In this document: positions 1 through 13,099 of the stretch, piece by piece | Layout: each line of letters begins with the position of its first letter | Numbering within the stretch: the first letter of the stretch is position 1 | Source of the DNA: Eretmocerus hayati | Lineage: Eukaryota; Arthropoda; Insecta; Hymenoptera; Aphelinidae | Length of the DNA: 64,000 nt | Assembly: GCA_029851415.1 (NCBI GenBank) | Contig: CM056741.1 | Coordinates: 177,117,021 to 177,181,020 of the forward strand | Direction: 5' to 3' | The notes under the pieces: model-generated | Databases searched by the model: none | The model's input: the letters and a program-made list of their open reading frames with translations, nothing else | Told to the model about the DNA's origin: nothing | Program-made: the position numbers and the translations under genes

Positions 1-2963
1 TTGGTTCACTGATTATTATTAGAAATATCGATGGTGATTGTAGGTTCTGTTTGAAAGAGATTAGAAGTATCGGGATTGATCAGGTGGATACTTGGAAATT
101 ATTAAGATGGATTTTGAGGGATGGAAATCAGTTTACACGGTTCAGAATTGATCACATGATTTTTCTTTGGAAATTGAAGTATTTTGGGGAATCTAATTGA
201 CTTTGATATAGTTGAACTTTATATCCTCACTTGAAATACATTAATTTCACGGAAATTATGAATCGATAGATGATTTTGCGATTTAATGACTGGGGGATAT
301 GTTTTTTTGCTGAAGTCTTACCATTGCGATGCTTTATTCTATTCAAATCAGAAATTTTACATTGTGCGAAGAATGTAAACCTAGGTTGAATTCAACACTT
401 TAAATACTAAAAAAAATACACTCGAAATACCGAAATAGATGTTTGAAAAATCGAATAGTAAATAGCAGATAATCATAAAAATTGAGCAATATTATCCATT
501 TAAAAATCCCCCGCAACAAAAACATCTCAAATTTTAATATACTCTCAACAATTATCTCACAATCATCTTAACAAACTACCCCTCTCCCCCTCTTCATCTA
601 AAGAAGGTCAAAAATATCTCAATTCCCTCTCTCACCATTACATCCAAGCCTACAACAATTGAAAGCTTTCTAACCCACACCAATAAGATACCGGTTATAT
701 AACTCACTGCCATCATTCATCTCAAAATTTCAATAACAATCGAGGCTCGCTTCGCTTCTCCCAATCTGGTAACTCTACAAGCTATGTATATATATATTAC
801 ACAGCTCTTGGCCAAGTTGTCTTGATTAATGGTTGCGTTCATCAGGGCTCTCTCTTTGACATATACAGAGAGGTTGGCATGGCTTTGCGGTCAAACTCTC
901 CCCTTCTAACCTTCACAATTCCACAACCTGATATTTTATCCCAGTTATACATCTGCAGCCCAGATCACATACCGACATATGATCAACTAAATAATAAATA
1001 CATCCGTATCACAAATTATCTCTGTATAACCTAACCTCAAAAAGTCATATTCCCATTTGGATAATTCTACAATTTCGGAAATATATTAAAGTAGCTCAGA
1101 GTACAGTGTCATCTTTTGACTCTAACCTTTAGCAGTGAGAAAATCGAATATCACGACTTTTGCATGTATAAATAATGCATGTCTGACTAAACTCGGTTTG
1201 TACTACTAGTCGCATCCCTGATTTGCGTAATATCATTTTCCTGACTACTTCTACACATACTTTCTTCACATGAATTGAATACTATTTGAATGAAGGTATG
1301 AGTGTCTATCTGGACTGCAGATTTTGATTACCTTGAAATTGGATTTTCCTTCATTGAGAAGCTCATTATATTATTATTCATCTTGACCTGTTTAAAAATC
1401 TATTTACGCTATTATACAGGATAACGAAGCTTCCACTTCTACTACTCTTTTTCATATTATACGCTTTCATTCATCTTTCCTAATAATCTTTTACAGTAGT
1501 TTCTAAGTACACGAAGACGAGATGAAACTCTATGATATTCTGAGCTTGAAAATGTTACTAAGATATACCAACCGCAAAATAACCAACTCAAGCTATTCAC
1601 CAAACGACACTTGAATCTCTATAGCAGTAGCAACTCTGCGATACACTTTTCACCCTATACATCGTTTCATTTTCTCAACGCGTATACTCTACTATCTATA
1701 GCATTACATTATACGATGCGAAAATGACTCTACGCGTGTATTATGAAACGTTGACATTGGCGTTGGCATGTGAATTTTGACGTTGAATTTTGAAAGGTTA
1801 ATTCGCAATTTTGAACTCTAGATTTGAATTTTGCGCTAACGGCTCGTTAAACCCATGAGCTTCCTAAGAATAATCATTTTGTGTGACACAGAAACACACA
1901 CATAGTATTTACGTATGTATATGCAAATTGGATGAATTTCACTATGAAATTAAGAGACTCTTCTTCTTATGTTTATTCATAAACTCGTGTGGACTCGTTA
2001 TGAGTACCTTCTCTTGATCATCTTTATTCTGATGAGTTTGCGAGAGTATGGAGGTATAACGATCTCGACGATATATAAATATATTAGGGGTAGGTAAAAT
2101 CAAGAGTTGAGTCTGGTGGTTTCCTTATGTATATAATGCTTTAAGGTTAGGAATAGACTTGATCAAGATTTGATGTTGAAGATGATACGTGGATGAGGCT
2201 TAATAATGATTGTAGAAAATGATGTTTTTAGAGTGAATTACCACCGAGCTATTTTAGAGGCATAGGATCTTATGAGATTGTTGGATTAATGAGGTAAAGT
2301 GAGTTCATCTCATGATTTTGATCAAATGTGTTGAATTCGATTTAGATATTTCCACATTTTTACGAACTCATTTGCAAATAGTATTCAACATAAAATGCTT
2401 ATGCCTGAAAAAGAGTTGTTAGTGATTATTTTAAAAAATTTGGCTCCTCAAATGACTGAGAATCAGCTGAATGATCTTTCGTTGTTAGTGCGTCAATTGT
2501 TAAATTTATGTAACCAATTTGGGCTCAAGTTTAGAATATTTTGTTTACAAATTGCCAACTATTTCAGTCATCCATAAACAAATATCAAAGCTCAATCAGA
2601 TTGGCATCTATATTCGTATTTTTGGTATTTCCTTCGCTGTACTTAACTGACATGAGATCAAAAAAAGAGGATTTGATCGGGAATCATAGACAAGTTAACC
2701 CTTACTAATGACTTTGGAGTATTTTTTGGCAGAAAATCTGTTTTGGACACTTACGAGAGCAAATTATGGAATTTTCATATCAAATTATGGAAATGAGAGT
2801 ACGAACTTCATGAAAAACGTCAACTTGGTATTCATCAAGAATACTCTCGGGAGTTTGATTCAATATAGGATCAAACGATTATGGTGAAAAAAGTATAGGC
2901 ACTACAGTACAGATAACTGAATGAACTCAACTGATTATGATCGAAAATGAAATAATGCACGTG
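1..2963. other. AT-rich non-coding DNA, probably Rdl intron downstream of the identified exon
   Basis: I see no exon, RNA gene or clear transposon here. I looked on the minus strand for the next Rdl exon, which should encode the start of the ligand-binding domain (GPPVEVGVTMYVLSIS or similar). No matching stretch was found in this interval or up to 4119, so that exon probably lies to the left of the window. Reading frames are short and have the base composition of their surroundings. Confidence 0.6.
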
Positions 2964-2967
2964 TTAA

Positions 2968-3257
2968 CCCGCTCACTAAAAAATTCCAGTAAACGCGATT
3001 CTCAAAATTTCGTGATAATTTTGGACAAGAGCATCGAAATAATCTGTGAAAATTTAGGAAATTTTCTTAATATTTGAGGATCATACATTAGCACATGAAT
3101 TTTTCTGAGAAAATTCTGTCTCAAAAAAAAATGGAAATGGAAATTTTTTTCAATTTTCTAATTTTGATGCTTTTCACCATTTTTGCACTAAATACTCAAA
3201 GCCCCAAATATTAAAATGTCATAATAAAATCCGAAAGTTGGTTTTGTAGTGAGTGGA
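2968..3257. mobile_element. TTAA-flanked MITE, about 290 bp
   Basis: TTAA is present on both sides (2964-2967 and 3258-3261). The element begins CCCGCTCACTA, and its right end read in reverse begins TCCACTCACTA, so the ends form an imperfect inverted repeat of 11 or more bp. The interior is A/T-rich with complementary A-runs and T-runs and has no coding potential. A TTAA target duplication is the signature of piggyBac-type transposition, so this is probably a non-autonomous, piggyBac-mobilised MITE. The ends are short and diverged, so family assignment is tentative. Confidence 0.5.
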
Positions 3258-3261
3258 TTAA

Positions 3262-4294
<1,033 letters not shown>

Positions 4295-4618
4295 CTAAAT
4301 TTGTGTTATTACTTCGATTTATGTTGGGAATAGGAATATTACGGTGATGTTTTGAAATTTTGGATTTTGACTGTATTCCGATTTTTGGGCAGCTCGAAAT
4401 TTTCCCCTTTGGTAGCAACCATGTTTGGGTTTTTTCTGTCAGCAAACTTTTGGTAGTTGACTTTACAGGAGTCAGATGTGTTGTGTGCAATCGGGTGGAA
4501 AAATTTTCCGAACTAATTTTTTTGGATCTAATGAGATCATTTCCTCTGATCTTCAATTGACAATGTCTCGATGGATAATTTTTCAAAGCTACCTACATCA
4601 AATATGTGATGAGAGATA

Positions 4619-4910
4619 ACACCGGCACACAAAAAAAGAAAAAGTATCTGTACTTTTGACCAGACCTACTTCACTTTACGTATTTTGGCATGCTGAATCC
4701 GAATCCGAGGTCGGTTTGGCCCGGCTACTTTTTATTTTCGAGAAAATCCTGAAAAACATGGAAATAGCGCAGAATAGCATGATTTTCTCGAAAACAAGAG
4801 GTAGCCGGGCCAAACCGACCTCGGATTCGGATTCAGCGTGCCAAAATATATGAAGAAAAGCAGGTCTGGTCAAAAGTACAGATACTTTCTTTTGTGTGTG
4901 TGCTGGTGTT
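4619..4910. mobile_element. Foldback MITE, first of a tandem pair
   Basis: The sequence starts ACACCGGCACAC and ends in the near-complement GTGTGCTGGTGT. Both halves are complementary over almost their whole length. Each arm carries a GTATCTGTACTTTTGACC block and a block with CCGAATCCGAGGTCGG followed by TTTGGCCCGGCTAC. The centre is a short loop around AAATAGCGCAGAATAGC. No coding function is credible: the apparent 148-aa frame across this and the next copy exists only because the palindrome is repeated. It lies about 400 bp upstream of the Rdl exon acceptor. Confidence 0.8.
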
Positions 4911-4915
4911 ATACT

Positions 4916-5187
4916 ACACCGGCATACAGAAAAGAAAAAAGTATCTGTACTTTTGAGCAGACCCACTTTTCTTCGTGTATTTTGACACGCTGAATCCGAA
5001 TCCGAGGTCGGTTTGGCCCGGCTACGTCTTGTTTTCGAGAAAATCGTGAAAAATTCGGTGGAAATCGTGGAAATAGCGCAGAATAGCACGGTTTTCTCGA
5101 AAACAAGAAGTAGTCGGGCCAAACCGACCTCGGATTCGGATTCAGCGTGCCAAAATACATTGAGTAAAGCAGGTCTGGTGCCGGTGT
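4916..5187. mobile_element. Foldback MITE, second copy of the tandem pair
   Basis: This is the same family as 4619-4910, in direct tandem with only about five bases between. It starts ACACCGGCATAC and ends GTGCCGGTGT. The central part has a small extra segment (ATTCGGTGGAAATCGTGG) not in the first copy, and the right arm has lost the outer TACTTTTGACC block. The two copies are similar enough to look like a local duplication or a double insertion into the same target. Confidence 0.8.
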
Positions 5188-5372
5188 AATTATTGTAATA
5201 CAGAAAAATAGTTCACCGTTTGTGATGATTCCTGGGTCGTTGTCTCTGAGTCATGATTTCAAACAGTCCTTGTCGATGATTTTCAAGAGTTCGTTCATTG
5301 GACCATTTACTAAAATTGTTAACACGTTGACTGCGAAGGCGAAATCGCGATTCTGGTCTAGATTGCGAGAGG

Positions 5373-5663
5373 TTACAGATTGTGCATTACAGTAGTTACG
5401 GAAGCCAAACCTTTTGGAAAATCATCAGTTTGACGTCTATTTCCAGTATCTATATGAATTTTAGTGGGCACCACCGGTGGGGCCCATCGCACACAGAGTT
5501 GGCAGCCATCTTTCTGTGCGGTAATCCCCATCGGCGGGACTAACAAAAAGTATCTATGACGCTGAGAATATTCTTCAGGGTGATGAGGGGTACCAATCAA
5601 ATCGTCAAAGTCGATATTATCGGCCTCTAAAAGGACTTGCGATTCAACATCTCCTCCAGACAT
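5373..5663 (-). other. Unidentified 96-codon open frame, possible exon or pseudogene fragment
   Basis: An ATG-initiated frame on the minus strand begins MSGGDVESQVLLEADNIDFD and continues with DDLIGTPHHPEEY and YFLLVPPMGITAQKDGC. Its acidic, mixed composition resembles real protein more than most frames in this window. I do not recognise a family. The frame has no clear GT donor at its end, and its 3' part overlaps a palindromic GTGGGGCCC repeat also found at 7294-7322, which argues for a repeat-derived fragment. It lies on the Rdl strand, upstream of the exon, but shows no signal peptide. Confidence 0.15.
5463..5491. repeat. 29-bp GC-rich palindromic repeat, copy 1
   Basis: A GTGGGCACCACCGGTGGGG core can fold on itself. 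A near-identical copy in the same orientation is at 7294-7322 (AGTGGGCCCCACGGGTGGGG core, followed by CCCATTGCA against CCCATCGCA here). The two copies bracket the TIR element at 5700-6743. Confidence 0.6.
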
Positions 5664-5699
5664 ATAATAATCGTGACCATGGTTTTGCCGCGCTTGCTA

Positions 5700-6743
5700 T
5701 AGGGTGGGCAAAAAAAAGGGCTTTTTCGAAAATTGATACGCCCTGGCGTGGAAATGTTGTGTTTGTACATGTAGATGTGAAAGAAATTTTGCTGGGCGCT
5801 GAGAAATGAGATTTTAGGTCTCGGCAAGAGCCATCAAGCTCTTATCAAAATTAACGTAGGTTTGAATGGGAATGTGCCTAATTCGGCACTTTTTTCTTGC
5901 GAACTTTGCTCACATTTCTGGCGCATCCGAGGAGTTTTCAACGTACTTTAGCTCGTCTTGAAGCTTGTTTCAAATCCTACAGAATGACCTAAGGTACGTC
6001 TGATTTCAGGTGACCAGAACCAACCTATCTTAATTTTTCCAAATAGTGGTCATTATTAAAAATTCCAAAAATAGGGCGATTCTCCCTTCAAACTTTGCTT
6101 GTAGTTCTGGTGCATCTGAATATTTTTCAACGTACTTTAGCTCATTTTAAAGCTTGTTCCAAAACCTACAAAATATACTGAAGTACGTCCAATTTCGACC
6201 AGCCCGAGCCAATCTATCTCAATTTTCCTAAAGAGTGATTAGTTTTGAAAAACTCGAAAATAAGCGACTTCCCCCTCCCGCCTCACTCAATCCAAAACTC
6301 AAAATGGAAGAGTTCAGATAGATTGGCTCGGTTTAATCGAAATTGGACGCACTTTAGCTCATTTTGTAGGTGTTGAACAAGCTTTGAAATGAGCTAGAGT
6401 ACGTTGGAAAATGTTCAAATGCACCAGAAATACAAGCAAAGTTTGGAGGGAGAATCGCCCTATTTTTGAAATTTTCAATAATGATCACTTTTTGGAAAAA
6501 TTGAGATAGATTGGCTCGGGTTAGTCGAAGTTGGACGTACTTTAGCACATTTTGTAGGATTTGGAACAAGCTTTGAAATGAGCTAAAGAACGTTGAAAAA
6601 TGCTTGGATGCGCCAGAAATGCGATTTGATAAAAGCTTGATGGCTTTTGTTGGGACCTGCAATCTCATTTTCACATCTATATGTACAAACACAACGCTAG
6701 GGCGTATCGATTTTCGAAAAAAGCCCTTTTTTGGCCCACCCTA
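5700..6743. mobile_element. TIR element of about 1.04 kb with internal inverted modules
   Basis: The left end reads TAGGGTGGGC, an A-run, GGGCTTTTTCG, then ATACGCCCTGGCG. The right end is its reverse complement with few changes, and the inverted similarity continues past the CACAACG/GTACAA block for roughly 80 bp. The interior holds several copies, in both orientations, of a module with ACGTACTTTAGCTC, AAGCTTGTT, then CCGAGCC and CTATCTCAATTTT. There is no transposase frame; the minus-strand frame at 6354-6692 is a by-product of the repeats. It is probably a non-autonomous DNA transposon. The superfamily is unclear because a target duplication is not certain. Confidence 0.7.
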
Positions 6744-6749
6744 GCTTGC

Positions 6750-7090
6750 AACTTACACGCATTGCTAAGCCTGATCTTAGACTGCAGTTCCTTGACGCAC
6801 TTCAAATGTTTGCAGCGTTTGAAGCCAGATACTCAAATAGAGCAATCTCTCCTCTAGTCCAAATTTCGAGAGTTATGGTGCATGATGGTAACAAGGTAAG
6901 ATGGAGCTAAGGCTGTGCTTGGAAGAACCCAGCAATTTTCAATTTTCCCCAAACTTTTCTCTCGCGTAAATTGAAGATTGCCCGAGTATGATTCAACATT
7001 CTCCAACGAATTTCGACTCAGTTTGTAGGTCTGGAAATGAGCTCTCAAGCGAGCTAAGACACGTTGAAAACCGCAGACCTCATAGGGGCT
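6750..7090. repeat. Diverged copy of the module found inside 5700-6743
   Basis: Fragments such as TTTGTAGGTCTGGAAATGAG, GAGCTAAGACACGTTGAAAA and CAATTTTCCCCAAA resemble the 'GAGCTAAAGTACGTTGAAAA' and 'CAATTTTCC' parts of the neighbouring element. It looks like an older copy without recognisable ends. Confidence 0.4.
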
Positions 7091-7293
7091 GATCTGCTAC
7101 TCATCGATTGATCTCACGTGATTAATGAATAACCATGTAAAAAACGGAGATCGAGCAAAACTCATCGGAATCAAGTCCGATACCAAAACTGCTCTGTACA
7201 CGTGTCCATTACAACATACACAATGAGAAATGACCACGACATAAGCCATCGCATATGGCTCCGCTGTTTAGTAGAAGCTGAAACTCAATGAAA

Positions 7294-7322
7294 AGTGGGC
7301 CCCACGGGTGGGGCCCATTGCA
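7294..7322. repeat. 29-bp GC-rich palindromic repeat, copy 2
   Basis: Direct-orientation partner of 5463-5491, differing at only a few positions. It is internally palindromic (GGGCCCCAC/GTGGGGCCC). Confidence 0.6.
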
Positions 7323-8144
7323 GTGAACGTATTAATCATCCAACATTTTCTGATTTATAGAGTACGTTCCAAATTTGATTGAATTAGAGTCCGTTCCAAT
7401 TTGTAACAAAACTGAGATAATTGAGCTATTGAACATTTTCTCCGTCAGGTCATTATTGGCGAAGCTCGGGGATGACTTGTTGGAAAAAATTAAAATTTCT
7501 AAACTTTGTTCGAGTCTTTCACTTCCATATGTGTACTTTTGAAGAACCTATTTTGATCGATAACATTCTCACATACAAAATCTACCCATCGGTTCCATAC
7601 AATTTGAAATATTCCTTGTAGATTTCTGATTCTCATATTTCAAATCAATTATTACGAACTGGAGAATTCTATTTTTTATCTGGGATACGATGCCGTTATG
7701 AATATAGGTAAAAATACCATTATATAATGAATGTCGCAAATTCATCAAGCATATCTTCACTATTCTTGCGATATAGATCAAACCAGATAGTTGATTTATT
7801 ACACACTCTTTTATTCCATCGAGGATATATGAAAAATGCTGAGAAGTAATATACCTCTACTCATACTTATAAAGTTCCAGACATTATCAGCAAAGTACGA
7901 AAAATTGCGAACGATGGACTGGTCTCTTTTTCACTCAAGCCAGAGATTTAAATTCCTCAAAGCAAGCGATGTATATATATCGGCTGAAGAGGGACGTTTA
8001 CGTCTTGGCGGGTATTACGCGACAATATTTCAATTTTCATTACAAGCAAAAAGTGGCGGTGTGATTAATTCACCGAGCTCGGCAACTTGATCGCCGACGC
8101 TATTGAAAAAGTACACCGAGCTATGACGTTGTCTTGCCGTTTTA

Positions 8145-8190
<46 letters not shown>

Positions 8191-11100
8191 CGTGTATCAT
8201 AATGAAAGACGGCAATGGGGACCAGGACTAATATAGTCAGAATCTTATACAGTAGCTAGACATGAATTTAATGAAGAACGGTGTAGGGATAGGTTGTCAT
8301 GAAGGAATAATGAGATCCGAGTGTTTTCCGTATTACATGGTTTGAATGACTGTGACGAGATCCGATTAGTGAATTACCTCGAGACCAGTGTTGATTAATT
8401 TTTATCCATCTTGTTCATTTTGTTTGATGAGATATTTTTGAGCTACAGTGGAGTTATATTGTACTCGAATTATTGGCTGATTACTTTGATCACTTATTTG
8501 ATTCATTTGTTTCAATTTGGTATCTATTTGGAGGTGAGAGATCAATTTCTTATTTCTAGTTATAGACCCGAGTATAGACGACTATTTTTCAGTAACGACA
8601 CGCTCGACTTATAGCCAAACAGTGATGATATGTATTTTGAGACAATTCTCATCTCTTTTTCTCTCGCCATCGGTATCCATCCTTCTGACTTCAAAATCTT
8701 CGGCCGAATTCTTTGTGGAACTCCTGAAGAATTTTCAAGAAACTTTGAAAAGATTTTTCTATGTCGATGGAAAGAAACTTTTTAGAAGCCTTTCCTTGTC
8801 CAACTTTGTTTGTAATTAGTCGAGTTGAATTCAATGATGAATGGCGTGAGAGGAGAATTTTGAGAATGATAGTGGTCTCTTCCAATTTCAGTCAAAAGGT
8901 TACAATTAAAAATCATTCTTGCGCTGTTCTACATATTATAACTTTGGATATAGGATGAAGCTTGACCAATCATATTCATATGTTGTTGCAAAGATCCTAG
9001 ACGATTGCTTTTCGTGAATCAAGTATTGTTCATTCAATTCTGTGTCCCAAATTTTGGGTACTTTTTCCGACCTCATGAATAGGCCTAGATGTGTCAGTAC
9101 TAGAGGGCTAGGACTTCTGCGGATCCGAACCTCCCGGATATTTTAATATGATACGAGTTCGAAATACTTATGGTCTAAGATCTGTTTTTGAGGGACCGGA
9201 TCTTAGGATTCGCAAATCCTGGTATCCAGTCAGATCCGGATCCAGAAAAATGTGAGCGCCTCCAATTACCTTACTCTCCAAGGATTCAGTACGGATCGGG
9301 ATGCACAAAAATCCCAGCCTTAGTATTTAAAATGATCCAACACATTTGTAATTCACCAGTCAGTAGACACATCATTTTGTAGCTTTGAAATACGTGACTC
9401 TAATTCATACTGTAAAAAATCCTTTAACTGATCTTTTTCATGTAAAACGATATTACAGAAAGGTATTGTAAATTTGCTCCTGAAATTATGTTCTTTAATT
9501 GTGGTGACTAAACTTTCTTATTAATGTATTTTGAGTCGTGATATCTACTCGGCTATTATCTCCTTGCGTACAGACATTGTGTTTGAATACACAAAAGGTC
9601 AGTAGAGGTGGCAAATGGCATTGAAACGTCATTCTACAGAATTTAATCAAAATATCCTGACGAAAGTCGATGAAGTAAGCTCTTTACACTCCAATTTTCT
9701 GAATTTTTCACAGAAAATCGATTCTTAATCAATGACAAACTTCTAGAGAGGCAATATTGTAAAAATTTCAAGACGATGCAAAATTATCCCATCGTAGTCA
9801 TCTCCGGAAATGAACTTGTCAAGTACCAAACCCTTCTCGAGTAATCACGATACTGTCAACTAGGCATGCCAACACTTCTAAAAAAAAACTTCGACCTTGC
9901 AACAAAAATGAAAAAAATAATTTCCCAATCTTCCACAATTTTCCATTCACTTATCAATCGTACAAATTCTTAAATGAGTTGAATGACAGGAGCAAAAGAA
10001 GATGCAACCAAGTTTATTTTTGGTTTGATTCGACAAGAATCTCTAAAGGGAGAGCTAAGGTGTACAACCACGATACTCTGACACTGTTGTTTCACAAATG
10101 CCTCTTATAAACACGTATCTTTCAGGATAGTAAGAGAGAGTAAGTGAGAAAAAGAGAAGAGCTCTCTGTGTAGAATTGGACAACTCGCTCGACGCTGAAG
10201 GTTGGTGTTGTTTGACAGCTTGCTGAGGTGTCGATATCGATTCGACAACACGAAAGGAGAAAACTCGAGTCTTCCTGGAACATCTCCAAGCCATGTCTTG
10301 ACGTCGATATCTATTTGGAAGAATTTTCTTATATATTTTTCTACACTTTCTTGGTAGTGTTGTTCGTATTCTTCGACTTGTGAGAAATAGCCTGAACTCG
10401 TTCATTTGTTTCAATTTACCAGTTGACAAGATGTAATAAATTTCTGCCAACCTGAATTCCAAATTTAAACATCTCGTTGTTTGACAGTGACGGGCTATAA
10501 ATAGTTGTCGAAAAGAGGGATAAAAATGTCGAAAAATTGTGGTTTAATCGAGTTGGGTCTTGATTAGAAACGTGTCCCTTTCACTCACTGCTTAGTATCA
10601 TTGAGATATCTCATAGCTACTTTGATCGATGAAGTTTGTCATAAATTGCGGAGCTTGAGGAAGATTTCCGGTCACTTCTTCTACTGGAAAGCTGCGCACG
10701 AATACACACAAGAGTACAGTATTACATATAACTTTGCAAGCTCTTTTCAAAGATATTGCTAAGAGCGAAGGAGCAAAATGGGCAAAGCTTGGACGAGGCA
10801 CTCTTTTATCCTTCTTGAAGCAAACCTCCTTATTATTTTCTTCTTGCGCAACCACTCTTTTTATATTGTCCGTGCGCCTGACAATCTTGCCGTATTTCAA
10901 GAAGTTGTTCCTCTACTATCTCCTGCTGTGTCGACGAAATGACTGCACACAATTTTAACCAAAAAGTATATATATCTGGATGAGAACAACGACGATGGAG
11001 TTTGGTTTATGAGCACTCTAGCCTCTACTTGTTTCGTAATTGCTATGGAATCAGATTTATATATATTCGACTCGAATTCTGATTTGTTTTCTCCATTCCA

Positions 11101-11289
11101 ATTTTTCAAATGCTACTTCATTGCGAATGTTTCATCGTGCCTTTACGTGGAAATCCAAGTGTATGTCTTCGTTCTTATGTCAGGTTGGCTTATCTTTTCT
11201 GGAGGTCGAATGAGTTCAACAACGTAATGGTATACGAAAATCAGCAGTGCTTATGAGTATTTATTCCCTAGCGAATATTGTTTTCGCTT
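7323..11289. other. AT-rich intron DNA without recognised genes
   Basis: It contains a (TA)n tract at 8147-8188 and otherwise short, unrecognised frames. The minus-strand frame at 10055-10462 (135 codons) matches no family I know and has no splice context that I can defend. No foldback or TIR element was recognised. Confidence 0.5.
8147..8188. repeat. (TA)n microsatellite
   Basis: About 21 uninterrupted TA units. Confidence 0.95.
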
Positions 11290-12185
11290 ACAGTGTGCGA
11301 TTTCAATATGATGAGTGACGAAATTCGCGTCAGCTATTCAGAATTGAATCGGCGTGACTTCTCCCTCCCCCCCCCCCTTGAATTAGGGCCAAAAACCACA
11401 ATTTCAAGAGTCGATTGACTTTTCCCTATTCCTAATGTGACTCAGAGATAAACGAATATTCATCAACTACGTGACTGACTCTTACAATACAATTATCCCA
11501 AGTTGCGTCTCCCTATACTTTTTCAAGAATGTCACACTTTGCACAACTTGATGTCATGCGATACTATGTCACGCTATGGAGTCCCAAGAAGTTACACGTT
11601 ACGTAAACTATGTTGTAGATCATTTCTTGCGTAATTACATATCCTGAAAATTGTATTTGCAAGTTGCCATATCGTGTTGAATCAACTTGTGACGGAGCGC
11701 AACACAGTGTCACGTCTTGTTATGTTACTATCACGATACATTTTTGCGTGACTCAGCAACTTGATGATACGCGTCATTGTTCGAAGTAAAACAACGCCAG
11801 ACTATGCTTTCTCAACCGTATTTTTATATTTTGTAACACCGAGTCACGCAAAAAATGTGACAATGAATATATAATGTGATGCTATTCTACCGTGTAACGT
11901 GTTACCGTATCGTGACACTTACATCGTGTTACGCGTCACCCTTGATGTAATCTGAGCTATAAGTAGCCATACCAAGTAGTATACGTCACGTATAGTCTCT
12001 ATATGATTCATAACTGTTGCCGTGCCACATTATTCATGGTGAATTGATGTCACGTTACGCCAGGCTACGTAGTGTGACGCCGTTATCAGACTTTGTGACG
12101 CTGGATAACGTATCTTTGTGTCGAGTGACGTAACGTGCGTCACTTAATGTCACTTCATGGCGTCAAAGGTTACGCCAAGTGATAT
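11290..12185. repeat. Interval dense in GTGAC/GTCAC and GTTACG words
   Basis: By eye about twenty GTGAC or GTCAC pentamers occur in both orientations over about 900 bp, against roughly two expected at random. They are mixed with ACGTTACG, TAACGTG and GCGTCA words. Examples are ATGTCACGTTACG near 12050, AGTGACGTAACG near 12125 and TGTTACGCGTCACC near 11928. There is no fixed period, so this is not a simple tandem array. It may be a decayed minisatellite or a cluster of protein-binding sites. A poly-C run precedes the first words, near 11366-11378. Confidence 0.6.
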
Positions 12186-12269
12186 ATCTAGAGAGCAATC
12201 CATGAAAATTTCAAGGAGAAGTTTAGAGAGCTGAACTTCTCCAAATAATTTTCATGAAAACCTCCACGG

Positions 12270-12720
12270 AAAAGATCTTCGAATCTTAGGCCAACTCTTC
12301 GACCCTACTTAACCGCAAGGAGGATCCTTCGCTGATCGTGGGAGACAGACGCACTCCCCGGCCTCAGTTCTCCGGTAAGGGAGATCTTAGTATCTCGGGA
12401 GCACGCGACAACGCCCCCGCCCCCAGTCTTCAGCCTCAGCAACCCGAGCGACCGTAATGTGTATTTTATACAACATCCCGTTAAGCGGAGCCGTCCTGGA
12501 CCGCATTCCCTTTTCTTCGCGAGGCTCCTTGTACGTTTCTACTTCATTCTACTTCTTCTTCCTTTCTCCCTTCTTCTAAGACTGAAACCTTCTGGTTGGC
12601 ACCCTTCGAGGAGGCCTTGTATAGTCGGTAGGTGCTGGAGTAATCTCGGATGTATTTGACACTACCCACACTCTAATCGGTGTCTGCGAAGATTTCCCCT
12701 CCCTGGCCACCCCCTCTCCC
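12270..12720. other. GC-rich block resembling LTR-retrotransposon leader/LTR remains
   Basis: Base composition changes abruptly to GC-rich. Features typical of insect LTR elements are present: a TATA-like TATTTTATACA at about 12463, a pyrimidine-rich tract CTTCTTCTTCCTTTCTCCC, and a leader-like CCTCAGTTCTCCGGTAAGGG hairpin. No gag, pol or paired LTR is visible, and the boundaries are uncertain. A compositionally similar block is at 50560-51480. Confidence 0.3.
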
Positions 12721-13099
12721 CAAAAAAGGGAAAAATTCGTAGAAATTCCCAAAAATGATTGATGTCAGGCGAATTTCGAACGAATAATTACGCTCTCTGA
12801 GTCAGTTGGTTTTATTCCTCGGTCCTACATTCCTCACTAGCGTTATTGCCCACCTCACTGACGCTCGTCCAGCTTGGAAGTGTCTCTGATATGGTATGAG
12901 CCCCTGGAATGCTTCTGTAGTTCAACAATGTAACGTTGAGATTTTATAATTCAGTGGATTCGGAAAAGAAATTTCCTTGATGTAATTTAGTAACTGGGAT
13001 TAAGGACTATTGAGTTGGTGTAATGTTGCGCATAGTGAGGTTCCTGAATCTCCAGTAAGTATCTGGAAATTTTGCCCAGTTAGCAATTCCCAGCGACGG

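Noticed and set aside
4676..5122. 148-codon minus-strand frame with repeated KPTSDSDSACQN
   Set aside because: It is produced by the tandem foldback pair read through its palindromes; no real protein features.
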